Shown piece by piece: positions 7,758 to 16,672 of a DNA stretch of 42,261 bases. The stretch spans positions 1-42,261 of the forward strand of contig JAPWKG010000002.1 of assembly GCA_028283625.1 (NCBI GenBank), in the 5' to 3' direction. Made by a program: the position numbers and the translations under genes. Each line of letters starts with the position of its first letter. Within the stretch, counting starts at the first letter, position 1. The stretch comes from Acidobacteriaceae bacterium. Its GTDB lineage: Bacteria; Acidobacteriota; Terriglobia; Terriglobales; Acidobacteriaceae. A model generated the notes under the pieces. It searched no databases, had not been told where the DNA came from, and saw only the letters and a list, made by a program, of their open reading frames with translations.

Positions 7758-9143
7758 CTACGCCCCCAGCCGCTCGAAGAAGCGAATGATCGACTCCGTG
7801 CCACGATGGAAGTTCGCAAGGTGGAACTTCTCATTCGGCGCATGCAGATTATCGTCCGGCAAGCCGAAGCCCATCAGCACGGTCGGGATTCCCAGCTCGC
7901 GTACAAAATCACCCACAATCGGAATCGAGCCGCCGCCGCGCACATACACCGTCTCCTTGCCCCAGACAGCCTTCATCGCCTCGGCAGCCGCGGCAATGTA
8001 GTCATTGTCCGTAGAGACAACGATCGGCTCGCCGCTATGGATCATCCTCACCTCGCAGCTCACGCCACGCGGGCAAATCTGTTCGACAAAGCTCTTGTAC
8101 TTGGCAAAGGTCTCCGCCGGCTTCATCCCCGGCACCAGGCGGAAGCTGATCTTCGCCAACGCCTTGGCCGGAATCACCGTCTTCGCACCCGCACCGGTAA
8201 ACCCGCCCGGCATCCCGTGCACATCCATCGTCGGGCGCGACCACGTCCGCTCCAGTACCGAAAACATCGGCTCGCCCACCAACTCCGGCGACCCCACCTC
8301 GGTCTTGCGATAGTGCTCTTCCTCAAACGGCAACGCACGCCAGGCATCCAGCTCAGCCTTCGTCGGCTCCTCAATTCCGTCATAGAAACCCGGAATCGCG
8401 ATATGCCCATCCTCGCGCTTCAGCTTGGCAATGATCTGCGCCAGCGCGACAAACGGATTCGGCGCCGCGCCGCCATACATGCCCGAGTGCAGATCCACCA
8501 TCGCTCCGCGCACCTCGAGCTCGGTGTAGATCATGCCGCGCAAGCCGACGCACAGCGTCGGCAGATCCGGCGCAAACATCTCCGTATCGCTCACCAGCGC
8601 GGCATCCGCTTTCAGCACATCCCCGTGCTCGCGCACAAACGCTTCAATGCCCTCGCCGCCGACCTCTTCCTCGCCTTCGACAAGAACCTTGACGTTGACC
8701 GGCAACGAACCCGTAGAGCTCATCAGCGACTCAAGCGCCTTCACATGCATCCACATCTGCCCCTTGTCATCCACCGCGCCGCGGGCATACAGATTGCCGT
8801 TCCTCTCCGTCGGCTCAAACGGAGGCGACTTCCACTCGTCCAGCGGCTCGGCCGGCTGCACATCGTAGTGGCCATAGCAAAGCACCGTAGGCTTGCCCGG
8901 AGCCTTCAGCCAGTCTCCGTACACCAGCGGATGCCCCTTGCGCTCTGCGGTCGAGGTCTCAATCAGACGAACGTTTTCCAACCCCGCTTTGCGCAGTCCC
9001 TCGGCAACGAACTCCGCTGCCTTGCGAACATCCCCCACACGCTCCGGATCGGTCGAGACCGAAGGAATCCTCAACAGGTCCTTCAGCTCCTCCACAAACC
9101 GTTCTCCGTTCTCCTGCGCAAACGCTACCGCTTTATCGCTCAT
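7758..9143 (-). CDS. M20 family metallopeptidase (dipeptidase)
   Basis: 461 aa, without a signal peptide, so cytoplasmic. M20 zinc-ligand motifs are in order: GHYDVQP, the bridging Asp in RGAVDDKGQ, the catalytic/ligand pair EGEEEVGGEG, SDTEMF, and a C-terminal ligand histidine region (NLHAPNEKFH). A dimerisation domain is inserted in the middle (about 190-350). Family members of this size (CNDP/ArgE/DapE group) cleave dipeptides or N-acyl amino acids; the exact substrate is unknown. ATG at 9143 has GAAGGGAAG eight bases upstream. It is the first gene of the M20-mobA-mlaF-like unit and is divergent from the thioredoxin gene at 9286. Confidence 0.93.
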   Translation of the reverse strand: MSDKAVAFAQENGERFVEELKDLLRIPSVSTDPERVGDVRKAAEFVAEGLRKAGLENVRLIETSTAERKGHPLVYGDWLKAPGKPTVLCYGHYDVQPAEPLDEWKSPPFEPTERNGNLYARGAVDDKGQMWMHVKALESLMSSTGSLPVNVKVLVEGEEEVGGEGIEAFVREHGDVLKADAALVSDTEMFAPDLPTLCVGLRGMIYTELEVRGAMVDLHSGMYGGAAPNPFVALAQIIAKLKREDGHIAIPGFYDGIEEPTKAELDAWRALPFEEEHYRKTEVGSPELVGEPMFSVLERTWSRPTMDVHGMPGGFTGAGAKTVIPAKALAKISFRLVPGMKPAETFAKYKSFVEQICPRGVSCEVRMIHSGEPIVVSTDNDYIAAAAEAMKAVWGKETVYVRGGGSIPIVGDFVRELGIPTVLMGFGLPDDNLHAPNEKFHLANFHRGTESIIRFFERLGA

Positions 9144-9285
9144 CGCTTCCCTTCACTCCCGCTTCCGCACCGTTTTGGCGCCCTGCGCCTGTGGTGCACA
9201 CGAGGCTCATCCTAGCGCAAACCACCTCCCACACGGTATTTCCCGGCGGTATGCTGGCTAACAGCTTCTTTTCAGGAGATCAAGC

Positions 9286-9849
9286 ATGTCCATTCGGAGC
9301 CTCCGCCACTTCGGCACCGCACTCCTCTGCGCCACCCTCGGCCTCTCCGCTCTGACTGCGCAGGCAGCCCCTCCGGCCCCAACCGCCAAGGAGATCCTCG
9401 CCACCGCGCTCCAGCAGGCCCAGCAGCAGCATAAGAACGTCCTGCTCGTCTTCTCGGCCTCCTGGTGCGGCCCCTGCCATCTCTACGAACGCTTCCTCGA
9501 AGACCCGCAGATGAAGTCCATTACCGAAAAAGCCTTCGTCGTCGCCCGAGTCGATGTCGGCGAGCGCCCCGGTGACCCGCGCCACACCGACACCCCCGGT
9601 GGCACCGCCCTGCGCTCCAGCCTCGGCTCCTCTCCCGAACCCGGCTTCCCCTTCCTCGTCATCACCAGCCAGGCAGGACAGCCGCTCATCAACTCAAACC
9701 TCAACGGCAAGCTGGGCGACAACATCGGCTACCCCATGCTCCCGCGCGAAATCGACTGGTACATCGCCATGCTCAAGCAAGCCGCCCCCGCACTGAGCGC
9801 AGACGACATCGCGGCGCAGCAGGCCTGGCTCAAAGCCCACGCCCACTAA
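9286..9849 (+). CDS. Secreted thioredoxin-like protein
   Basis: 187 aa. A signal peptide (residues 1 to about 27, ending LTAQAAPP) precedes a thioredoxin-fold domain with the canonical CGPC site in FSASWCGPCHLYERF. The cis-Pro is in EPGFPFLVITSQAGQ. The resemblance is to periplasmic thioredoxin-like reductases (DUF953/thioredoxin_7 type). Its redox partner is unknown. The start has a strong Shine-Dalgarno, AGGAGA six bases before ATG. It is transcribed alone, divergent from the M20 gene and convergent with the M28 peptidase. Confidence 0.9.
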   Translation: MSIRSLRHFGTALLCATLGLSALTAQAAPPAPTAKEILATALQQAQQQHKNVLLVFSASWCGPCHLYERFLEDPQMKSITEKAFVVARVDVGERPGDPRHTDTPGGTALRSSLGSSPEPGFPFLVITSQAGQPLINSNLNGKLGDNIGYPMLPREIDWYIAMLKQAAPALSADDIAAQQAWLKAHAH

Positions 9850-9895
9850 CGCCGCGACGAGTTGTCTGCTTCCCGGTTGGCTCCCGGCTTCCCAG

Positions 9896-11272
9896 CTACT
9901 TGTCTTCCGGCTTCCCGCCCGCATTCCACTTCGGCACAAAGTCGCTCGTTGCCAGCCAGCGCACCGGCTCCACCAGCGACTGGATCGCCTGCGTCATAAA
10001 CGGCAGATCCAGATGCGCCAGATCGTCATCCGGCCGGTGATAGGTCGGCACCGTTCCCCAACCCGCCGCCGTATGCGCCACCACGCCCTTCAGCGCCAGC
10101 TGATAGTTATCGGAGCGCTCGAAGAAGTGCTCCTCCGGGTACGGGTCCGGCCCAACCAGCGCGCCATGTTCCTTGAGCGTCGGCCCCAGGTTCGACCGGT
10201 CATAGCCCGTCAGCAGCAGCACCCCCTTGGGCATCTTCGGGTCCTGGTTGCCGATCATCTCAAACTCCAGGTTCGCCACAATCTGCTTCAGCGGCACCGG
10301 AGGATGCGCGCCAAAGTAGAGCGAGCCCAGCTCACCGGCTTCCTCGCTGCCATAGCAGACAAACAGCACGCTCCGGCGCGGACGCGGCCCCGACGTCAGC
10401 GCATGGGCCAGCTCCAGCACCGCCGTCGTCCCCGCGGCGTCGTCGTTGGCGCCGTTATAAATCGCGTCGCCGTCCACCGGTCTGCCCACCCCCAGGTGGT
10501 CCAGATGCGCGGTCAGCAGCAGCGTGCCCGCACTCGGGTCGGTTCCCTGCAGATAGCCGATCGCATTGAAGGTGTGCCTCGGCTCGCTCGTCTGCTCCTT
10601 CACCGTCACCGTCAGCGGGTCACCGGCCGTCAGGGCCGCTGGATGCTTCAGAACCGCCAGCGTCATCGCCGCGCGCTCCGGTTTCTCCTCCGCCAGCCAG
10701 ATTCCGGTCTGCGTCTTGCCGCCGAGCTGCACCAGAAAGTCGTCGAGCCCCTCTCCCTCCAGCAGCACCGCAGCCGCGCCATTGTGCCGCAGCCAGTGCG
10801 CCGCGTTGTACGCCGCGCTCAGGTCGTCCGGCACACCGTGCAGCAGCACCACCGCGCCATGCGCCACCTTCGCCTTCCGCACCTCGGCAAATGCCAGTAC
10901 CTGCAGCTCTCCGCTCACCGGCTCCGTTCCAGAAGCCAGCAGGTCAAAGTCCTTCTGCTCCTCCAGTTTCACGCTCCCGGCCGCAATCGTTGCGTGCCCG
11001 TCCAGCGACGGCGCGACAATCGGCGCGCTCTGCAGATAGCCCGACATCCCCGGAGCGAACCCTAAGCCGTAGGCTTCAAACTCACTCGCAACATAGGTTG
11101 CGGTAATTTCCTCATCGCGCGTGGCTGAACCCCGGCCATGCATCACATCGCTGGCCAGAAAATCTTCATGCGCCTTCACCCACTCCGGCTTCACCGTCCA
11201 GCTCTGTGCGCAAACCGGCAAACTTCCCGCGAGCAACAGCGCCGCCAGCGCGGCACCTCGACAACCGCTCAT
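9896..11272 (-). CDS. Secreted M28 family zinc aminopeptidase
   Basis: About 458 aa. A signal peptide MSGCRGAALAALLLAGSLPV ends near CAQS; the early Cys in PVCAQ is not a convincing lipobox. A PA-like inserted domain (about 95-220) precedes the M28 catalytic domain: zinc ligands in LTAHLDHLG and YNGANDDAAGTT, the general base/ligand Glu pair in YGSEEAGELGS, a further Asp/Glu region (EFEMIGNQDP), and the final His in PTYHRPDDDLAH. Such enzymes release N-terminal residues from peptides outside the cytoplasm. I chose ATG 11272 because GGAGG lies eight bases upstream; an in-frame GTG at 11287 overlaps that ribosome-binding site. It diverges from the secA leader. Confidence 0.92.
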   Translation of the reverse strand: MSGCRGAALAALLLAGSLPVCAQSWTVKPEWVKAHEDFLASDVMHGRGSATRDEEITATYVASEFEAYGLGFAPGMSGYLQSAPIVAPSLDGHATIAAGSVKLEEQKDFDLLASGTEPVSGELQVLAFAEVRKAKVAHGAVVLLHGVPDDLSAAYNAAHWLRHNGAAAVLLEGEGLDDFLVQLGGKTQTGIWLAEEKPERAAMTLAVLKHPAALTAGDPLTVTVKEQTSEPRHTFNAIGYLQGTDPSAGTLLLTAHLDHLGVGRPVDGDAIYNGANDDAAGTTAVLELAHALTSGPRPRRSVLFVCYGSEEAGELGSLYFGAHPPVPLKQIVANLEFEMIGNQDPKMPKGVLLLTGYDRSNLGPTLKEHGALVGPDPYPEEHFFERSDNYQLALKGVVAHTAAGWGTVPTYHRPDDDLAHLDLPFMTQAIQSLVEPVRWLATSDFVPKWNAGGKPEDK

Positions 11273-11273
11273 C

Positions 11274-11302
11274 TTGAAAACCTCCACAAGTACGCCTATC
11301 CT
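11274..11302 (+). promoter_or_regulatory. Predicted sigma70 promoter for the secA leader ORF and secA
   Basis: TTGAAA (11274-11279), a 17-bp spacer and TATCCT (11297-11302) form a good sigma70-like promoter. Predicted transcription begins near 11309, about 35 bp before the leader ORF's ATG. The -35 overlaps the start region of the divergent M28 gene. A weaker opposite-strand candidate (TTAGAC, 16 bp, TAGGAT) could serve M28. No experimental support. Confidence 0.5.
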
Positions 11303-11342
11303 AAACCGCCTCGGCCATCGTCTAAACTAAACACACGTGTCC

Positions 11343-11660
11343 ATGCGCCCGCGCCATTTCGCCTGCCTGCTGTTGCTGCTCTCCACCCTTGCAGCAACCT
11401 GTAGCCAGCCTGCGCAAGCCAGCCGCTTCACCGGCAGTTATATTGACGTGCTTCTGCTCCGGCATGCCGTCGAGGCTCGCCGCGCCGAAGCCAAGGCCAG
11501 CGCAACCGCGCCTTGCCCGCTCCAGACACACAAACGGCCCGAGATCGCCGCGCTGACGCCACAGGCCCACGCCAGCACCCGCATCGTTTGGACACCCCGT
11601 CCTCCCGCCAGCCACACCGCTCGGGTTCACGCCTTCGCCGGGCTTCCGCAGCGCGCCTGA
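11343..11660 (+). CDS. Small exported-type ORF directly upstream of secA (possible secretion monitor)
   Basis: 105 aa from ATG 11343 (an in-frame GTG lies at 11337). Residues 1-26 form a clear signal peptide: basic MRPRH, a Leu-rich core, and an AxA-type end PAQAS. The rest is short, with no domain I recognise, and rich in Ala, Arg, Pro and His. The C-terminus reads STRIVWTPRPPASHTARVHA then FAGLPQRA. Codon third positions are GC-rich like the neighbouring genes, supporting real translation, although no convincing Shine-Dalgarno is visible. It lies between a good promoter and secA, with 98 bp to the secA GTG. In E. coli that position is held by secM, whose exported nascent chain stalls the ribosome to regulate secA. 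The canonical RAGP/RAPP arrest motif is not present. The regulatory role is inference. Confidence 0.55.
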   Translation: MRPRHFACLLLLLSTLAATCSQPAQASRFTGSYIDVLLLRHAVEARRAEAKASATAPCPLQTHKRPEIAALTPQAHASTRIVWTPRPPASHTARVHAFAGLPQRA

Positions 11661-11758
11661 TCCGCGCCGCACCCTGGCCAGCGCTCTTCTGCTGCCCGCC
11701 TGAAAGTTCCCGTTGCGTGACCGGACGTACCGGCACGCCCACGCCTCAAGGAAAATCC

Positions 11759-14700
11759 GTGTTCAACAAAGCTCTCGCAAAAATCTTCGGCACCTCCAAC
11801 GAACGCGCCGTCAAGCGCATGATGCCCACCCTCGCCGCCATCAACGGCCACGAGGCTGCGCTCCAGCAGCTCTCCGACGACGAACTGCGCGCCAAAACCA
11901 CTGAGTTCCAGAACCGCATCAACGACGCTCGCGCAAACCTCACCGAACCCGAAGAGATCTTCGCTGCCGAGCAGAAGGCCCTCGACGAGATCATGCCCGA
12001 AGCCTTTGCCGTCGTACGCGAAGGTTCACGCCGCATCATCGGCATGCGCCACTACGACGTCCAGATGATCGGCGGCATGGTGCTGCACTCCGGCAAAATC
12101 GCCGAGATGAAGACCGGCGAAGGCAAAACCCTCGTCGCCACGCTTCCCTGCTATCTCAACGCGCTCGCCGGCAAAGGTGTCCACGTCGTCACCGTCAACG
12201 ACTACCTCGCCAAGCGCGACGCCGAGTGGATGGGCAAGGTCTACGGCTTCCTCGGTCTCTCCGTCGGCATCATCACCCACGGCCTCGACGACGAAGCCCG
12301 CCGCGCCGCCTACGCCTGCGACATCACCTACGCCACCAACAACGAGCTTGGCTTCGACTACCTGCGCGACAACATGAAGTTTGAGCTCCCGCAGATGGTG
12401 CAGCGCACGCCCTTCTACTGCATCGTCGACGAAGTCGACTCCATCCTCATCGACGAAGCGCGTACACCGCTCATCATCTCCGGCCCCACGGACAAGACCA
12501 CCGACAAATACGTCATCGCCGACAAGATCATCCCCCAGCTCGAACAGGGTGAACTGATCGAAACCATCGATTCGAAGACCTGGACCGGTGACTTCGTCAT
12601 CGACGAAAAGGCGCGCGCCATCACCGTCACCGACGAAGGCTGGCTCAAGGTCGAAAAGCTGCTCGGCATTGGCAACATCGCCGACCCGGAAAACTGGGAC
12701 ATGAAGCACCACATCGAAACCGCCATCAAGGCGCACACGCTCTACAAGCGTGATGTGGAGTACGTGGTCAAAGATGGCGAAGTGATCATCGTCGATACCT
12801 TCACCGGCCGCCTCATGCCGGGCCGCCGCTGGTCCGACGGTCTTCACCAGGCAGTCGAGGCCAAGGAAAACGTCGAGGTCCGCAAGGAAGACCAGACCCT
12901 GGCCACCATCACCTTCCAGAACTACTTCCGTCTCTACAAGAAGCTCTCCGGCATGACCGGTACCGCTGAAACCGAGGCCACCGAGTTCCACAGCATCTAC
13001 AAGCTCGACATCGTTGTGATCCCCGGCAATCGCCCCATGCAGCGTATCGAGAACCCCGACGTGGTCTATCGCACGGCCAAGGAAAAGTACTTCGCCGTCG
13101 CCGACGAGATCGAGCGCCTGCACGCTGAAAAGCGTCCCGTGCTTGTGGGTACCACCAGCATCGAAAAGTCGGAGCTGCTCTCCAGCATCCTGCAGCGCAA
13201 AGGCGTTCGCCACGTCGTGCTGAACGCAAAGTTCCACGAGAAGGAAGCAGAGATCGTCGCGCAGGCCGGCCGCCTCGGCATGGTCACCATCGCCACCAAC
13301 ATGGCTGGCCGCGGTACCGACATTCTGCTCGGCGGCAACGCTGAATTCATGGCTCGCCAGGATCTGGTCAAGCGCAACCTCGCCCGCAAGGTCTCCACCA
13401 CCGAAGGCGAAATCGCTTCCGTCGCCGCTCCCGGTTTCGTTCGCTTCCTCTATCAGTCGCAGGAGTACGAGGTATCCGAGCAGCAGTACAACGAGGTCTA
13501 TGCCGCTCATCAGGCTGCCACCAAGATCGAGCACGACGCCGTCATCCAGGCCGGTGGCCTGCACATCCTCGGCACCGAGCGCCACGAGTCCCGCCGCGTC
13601 GACAACCAGCTTCGTGGTCGCGCCGGCCGTCAGGGCGACCCCGGCAGCTCGCGCTTCTTCCTCTCGCTCGAAGATGACCTCATGCGCATCTTCGCGCGCG
13701 AGTGGGTCTCTACCCTTCTCCAGTCGCTCGGCATGGAAGAGGGCGTCCCCATCGAAAGCAAGATGATCTCGCGCCGTATCGAAGCGGCGCAGAAGGCCGT
13801 CGAAGCGCAGAACTTCCAGTCCCGTAAGCACGTACTCGAGTACGACGACGTGATGAACAAGCAGCGTGAGGCCGTCTACGCTCTCCGCCGCCAGCTCATG
13901 GAAGGCGTCGAGCAGCGCGAGCTCATCACCGAGGACTACACCGCCACCATCCTCTCCGGTCTGCTGGAGCAGTACGCTCCCGCCGACCAGCATCCGGATC
14001 AGTGGAACATCGAAGGCCTCTTCAAGGGCATTGCCGATGTCTTCGGCGTCAACCTCACCAGCCAGATCGACACCGCCCAGATGAACCGCCGCGAACTTGG
14101 CGATGCCGTCTTCTCCGAGCTCGGCAAGAAGTACCTCGTCAAGGAAGAGATCCTCGGGCCGGACACCATGCGCTATCACGAGCGCATCGTCATGCTCAGC
14201 GTCCTCGACCAGCTCTGGAAAGATCACCTCCTGAACATGGATCACCTCAAGGAGGGCATCGGTCTGCGCGGCTACGCTCAGCAGGACCCGCTCGTGGCGT
14301 ACAAGAAGGAAAGCTTCGAGATGTTCGAGACCATGATGCTCAGCTTCCAGGAGCAGACCGCAAGCCGCCTGTACCGCATGCAGATCCTTGCTCCCGATGG
14401 CACCCCCATCGAAACCCCCGAGCAATTTGCCGCACTGCAGGCGCAGCTGGCCGCGCAGGCTGCCTACCAGCAGCAGCTCATCGCTGCCCAGCAGCAGGCT
14501 GCCGCACAGCAACAGGCCGCCCCGCAGCAGCAGCTTCCGGCTGGCGCGCCGCAGTTCTCCCATCAGGCCTTCGGTCAGCCTCAGCCGTTGGCTCACACCT
14601 CCATCGACGCTCTGGAGCGCGACTTTGAAGCCCGCAAGCAGCGCGAGCTCGACGCCGCCCACTCCAACAACGCCGCTGGGCTTGAGACCGAAAACCTCCC

Positions 14701-14791
14701 GCAGCGCTCCGGCGCAGAGATCGGACGAAACGATCCCTGCTTCTGCGGCTCGGGCAAGAAGTACAAGAAGTGCCACGGAGCCAACGCGTAA
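11759..14791 (+). CDS. secA: Preprotein translocase ATPase SecA
   Basis: 1010 aa. Starting GTG at 11759 (VFNKALAKIFG) has AAGGA seven bases upstream; the frame is open further upstream but that part is not SecA-like. Motifs: Walker A MKTGEGKTLVA, VTVNDYLAKRDAEWM, Walker B IVDEVDSILIDEARTPLIIS, the GMTGTAETEA and TNMAGRGTDI helicase motifs, and GRAGRQGDPGSSRF. The C-terminus has a Gln/Ala-rich linker (about 890-926) and ends in the zinc-binding SEC-C motif NDPCFCGSGKKYKKCHG, which can contact SecB or ribosomes. SecA drives unfolded proteins through SecYEG using ATP. It is followed by a strong terminator and preceded by the small exported-type ORF at 11343. It is longer than the roughly 900 aa of E. 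coli SecA because of the linker and internal insertions. Confidence 0.98.
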   Translation: MFNKALAKIFGTSNERAVKRMMPTLAAINGHEAALQQLSDDELRAKTTEFQNRINDARANLTEPEEIFAAEQKALDEIMPEAFAVVREGSRRIIGMRHYDVQMIGGMVLHSGKIAEMKTGEGKTLVATLPCYLNALAGKGVHVVTVNDYLAKRDAEWMGKVYGFLGLSVGIITHGLDDEARRAAYACDITYATNNELGFDYLRDNMKFELPQMVQRTPFYCIVDEVDSILIDEARTPLIISGPTDKTTDKYVIADKIIPQLEQGELIETIDSKTWTGDFVIDEKARAITVTDEGWLKVEKLLGIGNIADPENWDMKHHIETAIKAHTLYKRDVEYVVKDGEVIIVDTFTGRLMPGRRWSDGLHQAVEAKENVEVRKEDQTLATITFQNYFRLYKKLSGMTGTAETEATEFHSIYKLDIVVIPGNRPMQRIENPDVVYRTAKEKYFAVADEIERLHAEKRPVLVGTTSIEKSELLSSILQRKGVRHVVLNAKFHEKEAEIVAQAGRLGMVTIATNMAGRGTDILLGGNAEFMARQDLVKRNLARKVSTTEGEIASVAAPGFVRFLYQSQEYEVSEQQYNEVYAAHQAATKIEHDAVIQAGGLHILGTERHESRRVDNQLRGRAGRQGDPGSSRFFLSLEDDLMRIFAREWVSTLLQSLGMEEGVPIESKMISRRIEAAQKAVEAQNFQSRKHVLEYDDVMNKQREAVYALRRQLMEGVEQRELITEDYTATILSGLLEQYAPADQHPDQWNIEGLFKGIADVFGVNLTSQIDTAQMNRRELGDAVFSELGKKYLVKEEILGPDTMRYHERIVMLSVLDQLWKDHLLNMDHLKEGIGLRGYAQQDPLVAYKKESFEMFETMMLSFQEQTASRLYRMQILAPDGTPIETPEQFAALQAQLAAQAAYQQQLIAAQQQAAAQQQAAPQQQLPAGAPQFSHQAFGQPQPLAHTSIDALERDFEARKQRELDAAHSNNAAGLETENLPQRSGAEIGRNDPCFCGSGKKYKKCHGANA

Positions 14792-14813
14792 CCCGCCGTT
14801 CTCTCCACCTCAA

Positions 14814-14847
14814 AACGCCCATGCTCTTGCGAGCGTGGGCGTTTTTT
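14814..14847 (+). terminator. Rho-independent terminator of secA
   Basis: A 13-bp stem AACGCCCATGCTC (14814-14826) pairs with GAGCGTGGGCGTT (14831-14843), including one G-T wobble and a TTGC loop, and runs into six T residues (14842-14847). It lies 23 bp after the secA stop. Confidence 0.92.
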
Positions 14848-14882
14848 GTTGACGCCTTTCACTTTTCCCCATAACAAGGGAT

Positions 14883-16301
14883 ATGGCACACTTCCGTTTT
14901 CCAGCCCGTTCGCTGTCGGCGGTTTTTCTTGCCTTCTCGCTTTCGCTGCACGCGCAGGCTCCAGCAACCGTCGTCACCCACGCTACGATCTTCACCATGG
15001 CCGCGGGCCAGCAGACGCCCATCCACGGCTACATCAGCATCTCCGCGGAAGGCCGTATCCTGGCCGTCGCCTCCGGTGATCCGCCCGCCTCGCTCAAAGC
15101 CAGCCGCATCGTCGACGCGCACGGAGACTGGATGATTCCAGGACTCATCTCCGCGCACTCGCATCTCTGGCAAGCCGCCTACCGTGGTCTCGCCGCCAAC
15201 AGAACGCTTCCCGGCTGGATCGACGACCTCTACGGCGTGCGCGCGAAAAAAGCCTCCGCCGAAGACTTCTATTGGTTTGCGCAATACGGCGCGCTCGATC
15301 ACCTGCAGCACGGCGTCACCACCGCCTACACCTTCACCTACGGTGACCGCGGCAGCGCCGCCGAGCGCAACGCCTTCGAGGAAGCCCAGTTCCGCGGCGT
15401 CGCTGACTCCGGCATCCGCTTCGTGCACTCCTTTTCGCCCGACCACATGGGCCACGGCGTCACCCAGCAGCAGGGCCGCGACCGCCTGAAGGCCTTTCTC
15501 GACTGGACCCGCACCCAAAACGCAGACCCGCGTTTTCTCTCCGTCATGATCGGCGGCATGACCGCCTTCAACGACTCAGCCGAGCAGCCCATCGCGGAAG
15601 GCGCCTGGATGCGCGAGTTTCACCTCGCCAACCAGACCCACTACATCGAATCGGCTGACGACCAGGGCGAGCAGCGCTCCACCTTTCGCTGGATGCTCGA
15701 CGCGCACTTCGTCCAGCACGACCTCATCTTCGGCCACTTCATCCACGCCGACGACTTCATCCTCGACGAGGTGGCTAAAGCCCACGGCGGCATGGTCTGG
15801 AACCCACTCTCCAACGGCCGGCTCGCCAGCGGAACCCCTGACATTCCCAAATACCGCAAGCTCGGCATCCGCGTCGGCATGGGCGTAGACGGAGAGGCCT
15901 CGGCTGATCTCGCCGACCCCTTTGAGAACATGCGCACCGGACTCTACGCCATCCGCGCCAAATACGAATCGGCGCTGGCCATGAGCCCGTATGACGTCCT
16001 CTGGCTCCACACCATGGGATCAGCCGACGTCCTCAACGTGCAGGACAAGCTCGGTTCGCTTGAGCCCGGCAAATACGCCGACTTCCTTCTCATCTCGCCG
16101 GAGCGTCTCGGTGCTGTTCTCGAAGACCCGTACTCGAATCTTGTCCTCGTTGCCGGCGAGCGCGATATCGACTCCGTCTGGGTCGGCGGCACCAAAGAGG
16201 TCGAGCACGGCGATCTGCTGCATCACGACATCCACACGGCGGCCGCCGAATGTTCTCGCCGTGTGCTTGCCGAAAACGGGACAACACCCACGCCTCAGTA
16301 G
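14883..16301 (+). CDS. Secreted amidohydrolase-family protein (TrzA/AtzA-like)
   Basis: 472 aa. A signal peptide (to about residue 22, SLSLHAQAPA) is followed by the amidohydrolase fold. The family's metal-site motifs are visible: HSHLW (HxH-type) after DWMIPGLISA, a His in NQTHYIES, GHFIHADDF, and the conserved Asp in GMGVDGEASAD. The end LNVQDKLGSLEPGKYADF is the usual family closing segment. Members of this group deaminate or dechlorinate triazines, nucleobases and similar compounds; the substrate here cannot be inferred. ATG has AAGGG close upstream. The 3' end overlaps the convergent rhodanese gene by 7 bp. Confidence 0.88.
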   Translation: MAHFRFPARSLSAVFLAFSLSLHAQAPATVVTHATIFTMAAGQQTPIHGYISISAEGRILAVASGDPPASLKASRIVDAHGDWMIPGLISAHSHLWQAAYRGLAANRTLPGWIDDLYGVRAKKASAEDFYWFAQYGALDHLQHGVTTAYTFTYGDRGSAAERNAFEEAQFRGVADSGIRFVHSFSPDHMGHGVTQQQGRDRLKAFLDWTRTQNADPRFLSVMIGGMTAFNDSAEQPIAEGAWMREFHLANQTHYIESADDQGEQRSTFRWMLDAHFVQHDLIFGHFIHADDFILDEVAKAHGGMVWNPLSNGRLASGTPDIPKYRKLGIRVGMGVDGEASADLADPFENMRTGLYAIRAKYESALAMSPYDVLWLHTMGSADVLNVQDKLGSLEPGKYADFLLISPERLGAVLEDPYSNLVLVAGERDIDSVWVGGTKEVEHGDLLHHDIHTAAAECSRRVLAENGTTPTPQ

Positions 16302-16618
16302 CGCGGTACGCTCGGATCGATCACCATCGACCAGTGGTCGATCCCGCCTGCAACCGACTGAGCCTTGGAAAAGCCCTGCTGCTGAAGCCAGTTGGCTACC
16401 GCCAGCGAACGCGCGCCATGGTGGCACAGCACCAGAATCGACTGGTCTTCATCCAGCTCTGCAAACGCGCGTGAAGGCACCTCGCCCATCGGCATCAGGG
16501 TGGAACGCTCAATCTTCGCCGTCTCATACTCCCACGGCTCACGCACATCCAGCAGGACCGGAGGGTGCTCCGAAGCGAGTGCGGCTTTCAGTTGGTCAAC
16601 GTTGATCTCAAGATCCAT
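16295..16618 (-). CDS. Single-domain rhodanese-like protein
   Basis: 107 aa, one rhodanese domain with no signal peptide. The motif LLDVREPWEYETAKI and the active-site loop CHHGARS (catalytic Cys) are intact, with GGIDHWSMVID near the end. These GlpE/PspE-type proteins transfer sulfane sulfur or act in sulfur/selenium handling; the specific partner is unknown. It lies 54 bp downstream of xerC on the same strand and may be cotranscribed. It meets the amidohydrolase gene tail to tail with a 7-bp overlap and no visible terminator between them. Confidence 0.92.
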   Translation of the reverse strand: MDLEINVDQLKAALASEHPPVLLDVREPWEYETAKIERSTLMPMGEVPSRAFAELDEDQSILVLCHHGARSLAVANWLQQQGFSKAQSVAGGIDHWSMVIDPSVPRY

Positions 16619-16672
16619 AGCTCAAGCATAGAGGAGAACCGCTCCCTGCTCCCGCTGGAAAATCAGCCACCG

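Noticed and set aside
10013..11065. Arg/His-rich open frame on the plus strand opposite the M28 peptidase
   Set aside because: Shadow of the M28 coding strand; no motifs and no ribosome-binding site.
11513..11758. N-terminal extension of SecA (82 codons)
   Set aside because: It overlaps the signal-peptide ORF and lacks SecA similarity. The GTG at 11759 has AAGGA upstream and begins exactly where SecA homology starts.
12026..14776. Open minus-strand frame of over 900 codons opposite secA
   Set aside because: It is fully antisense to a secure secA. Its composition (Val/Leu/Asp/Gly-rich) is what the complementary strand of a GC-rich gene produces. No domain or ribosome-binding site.
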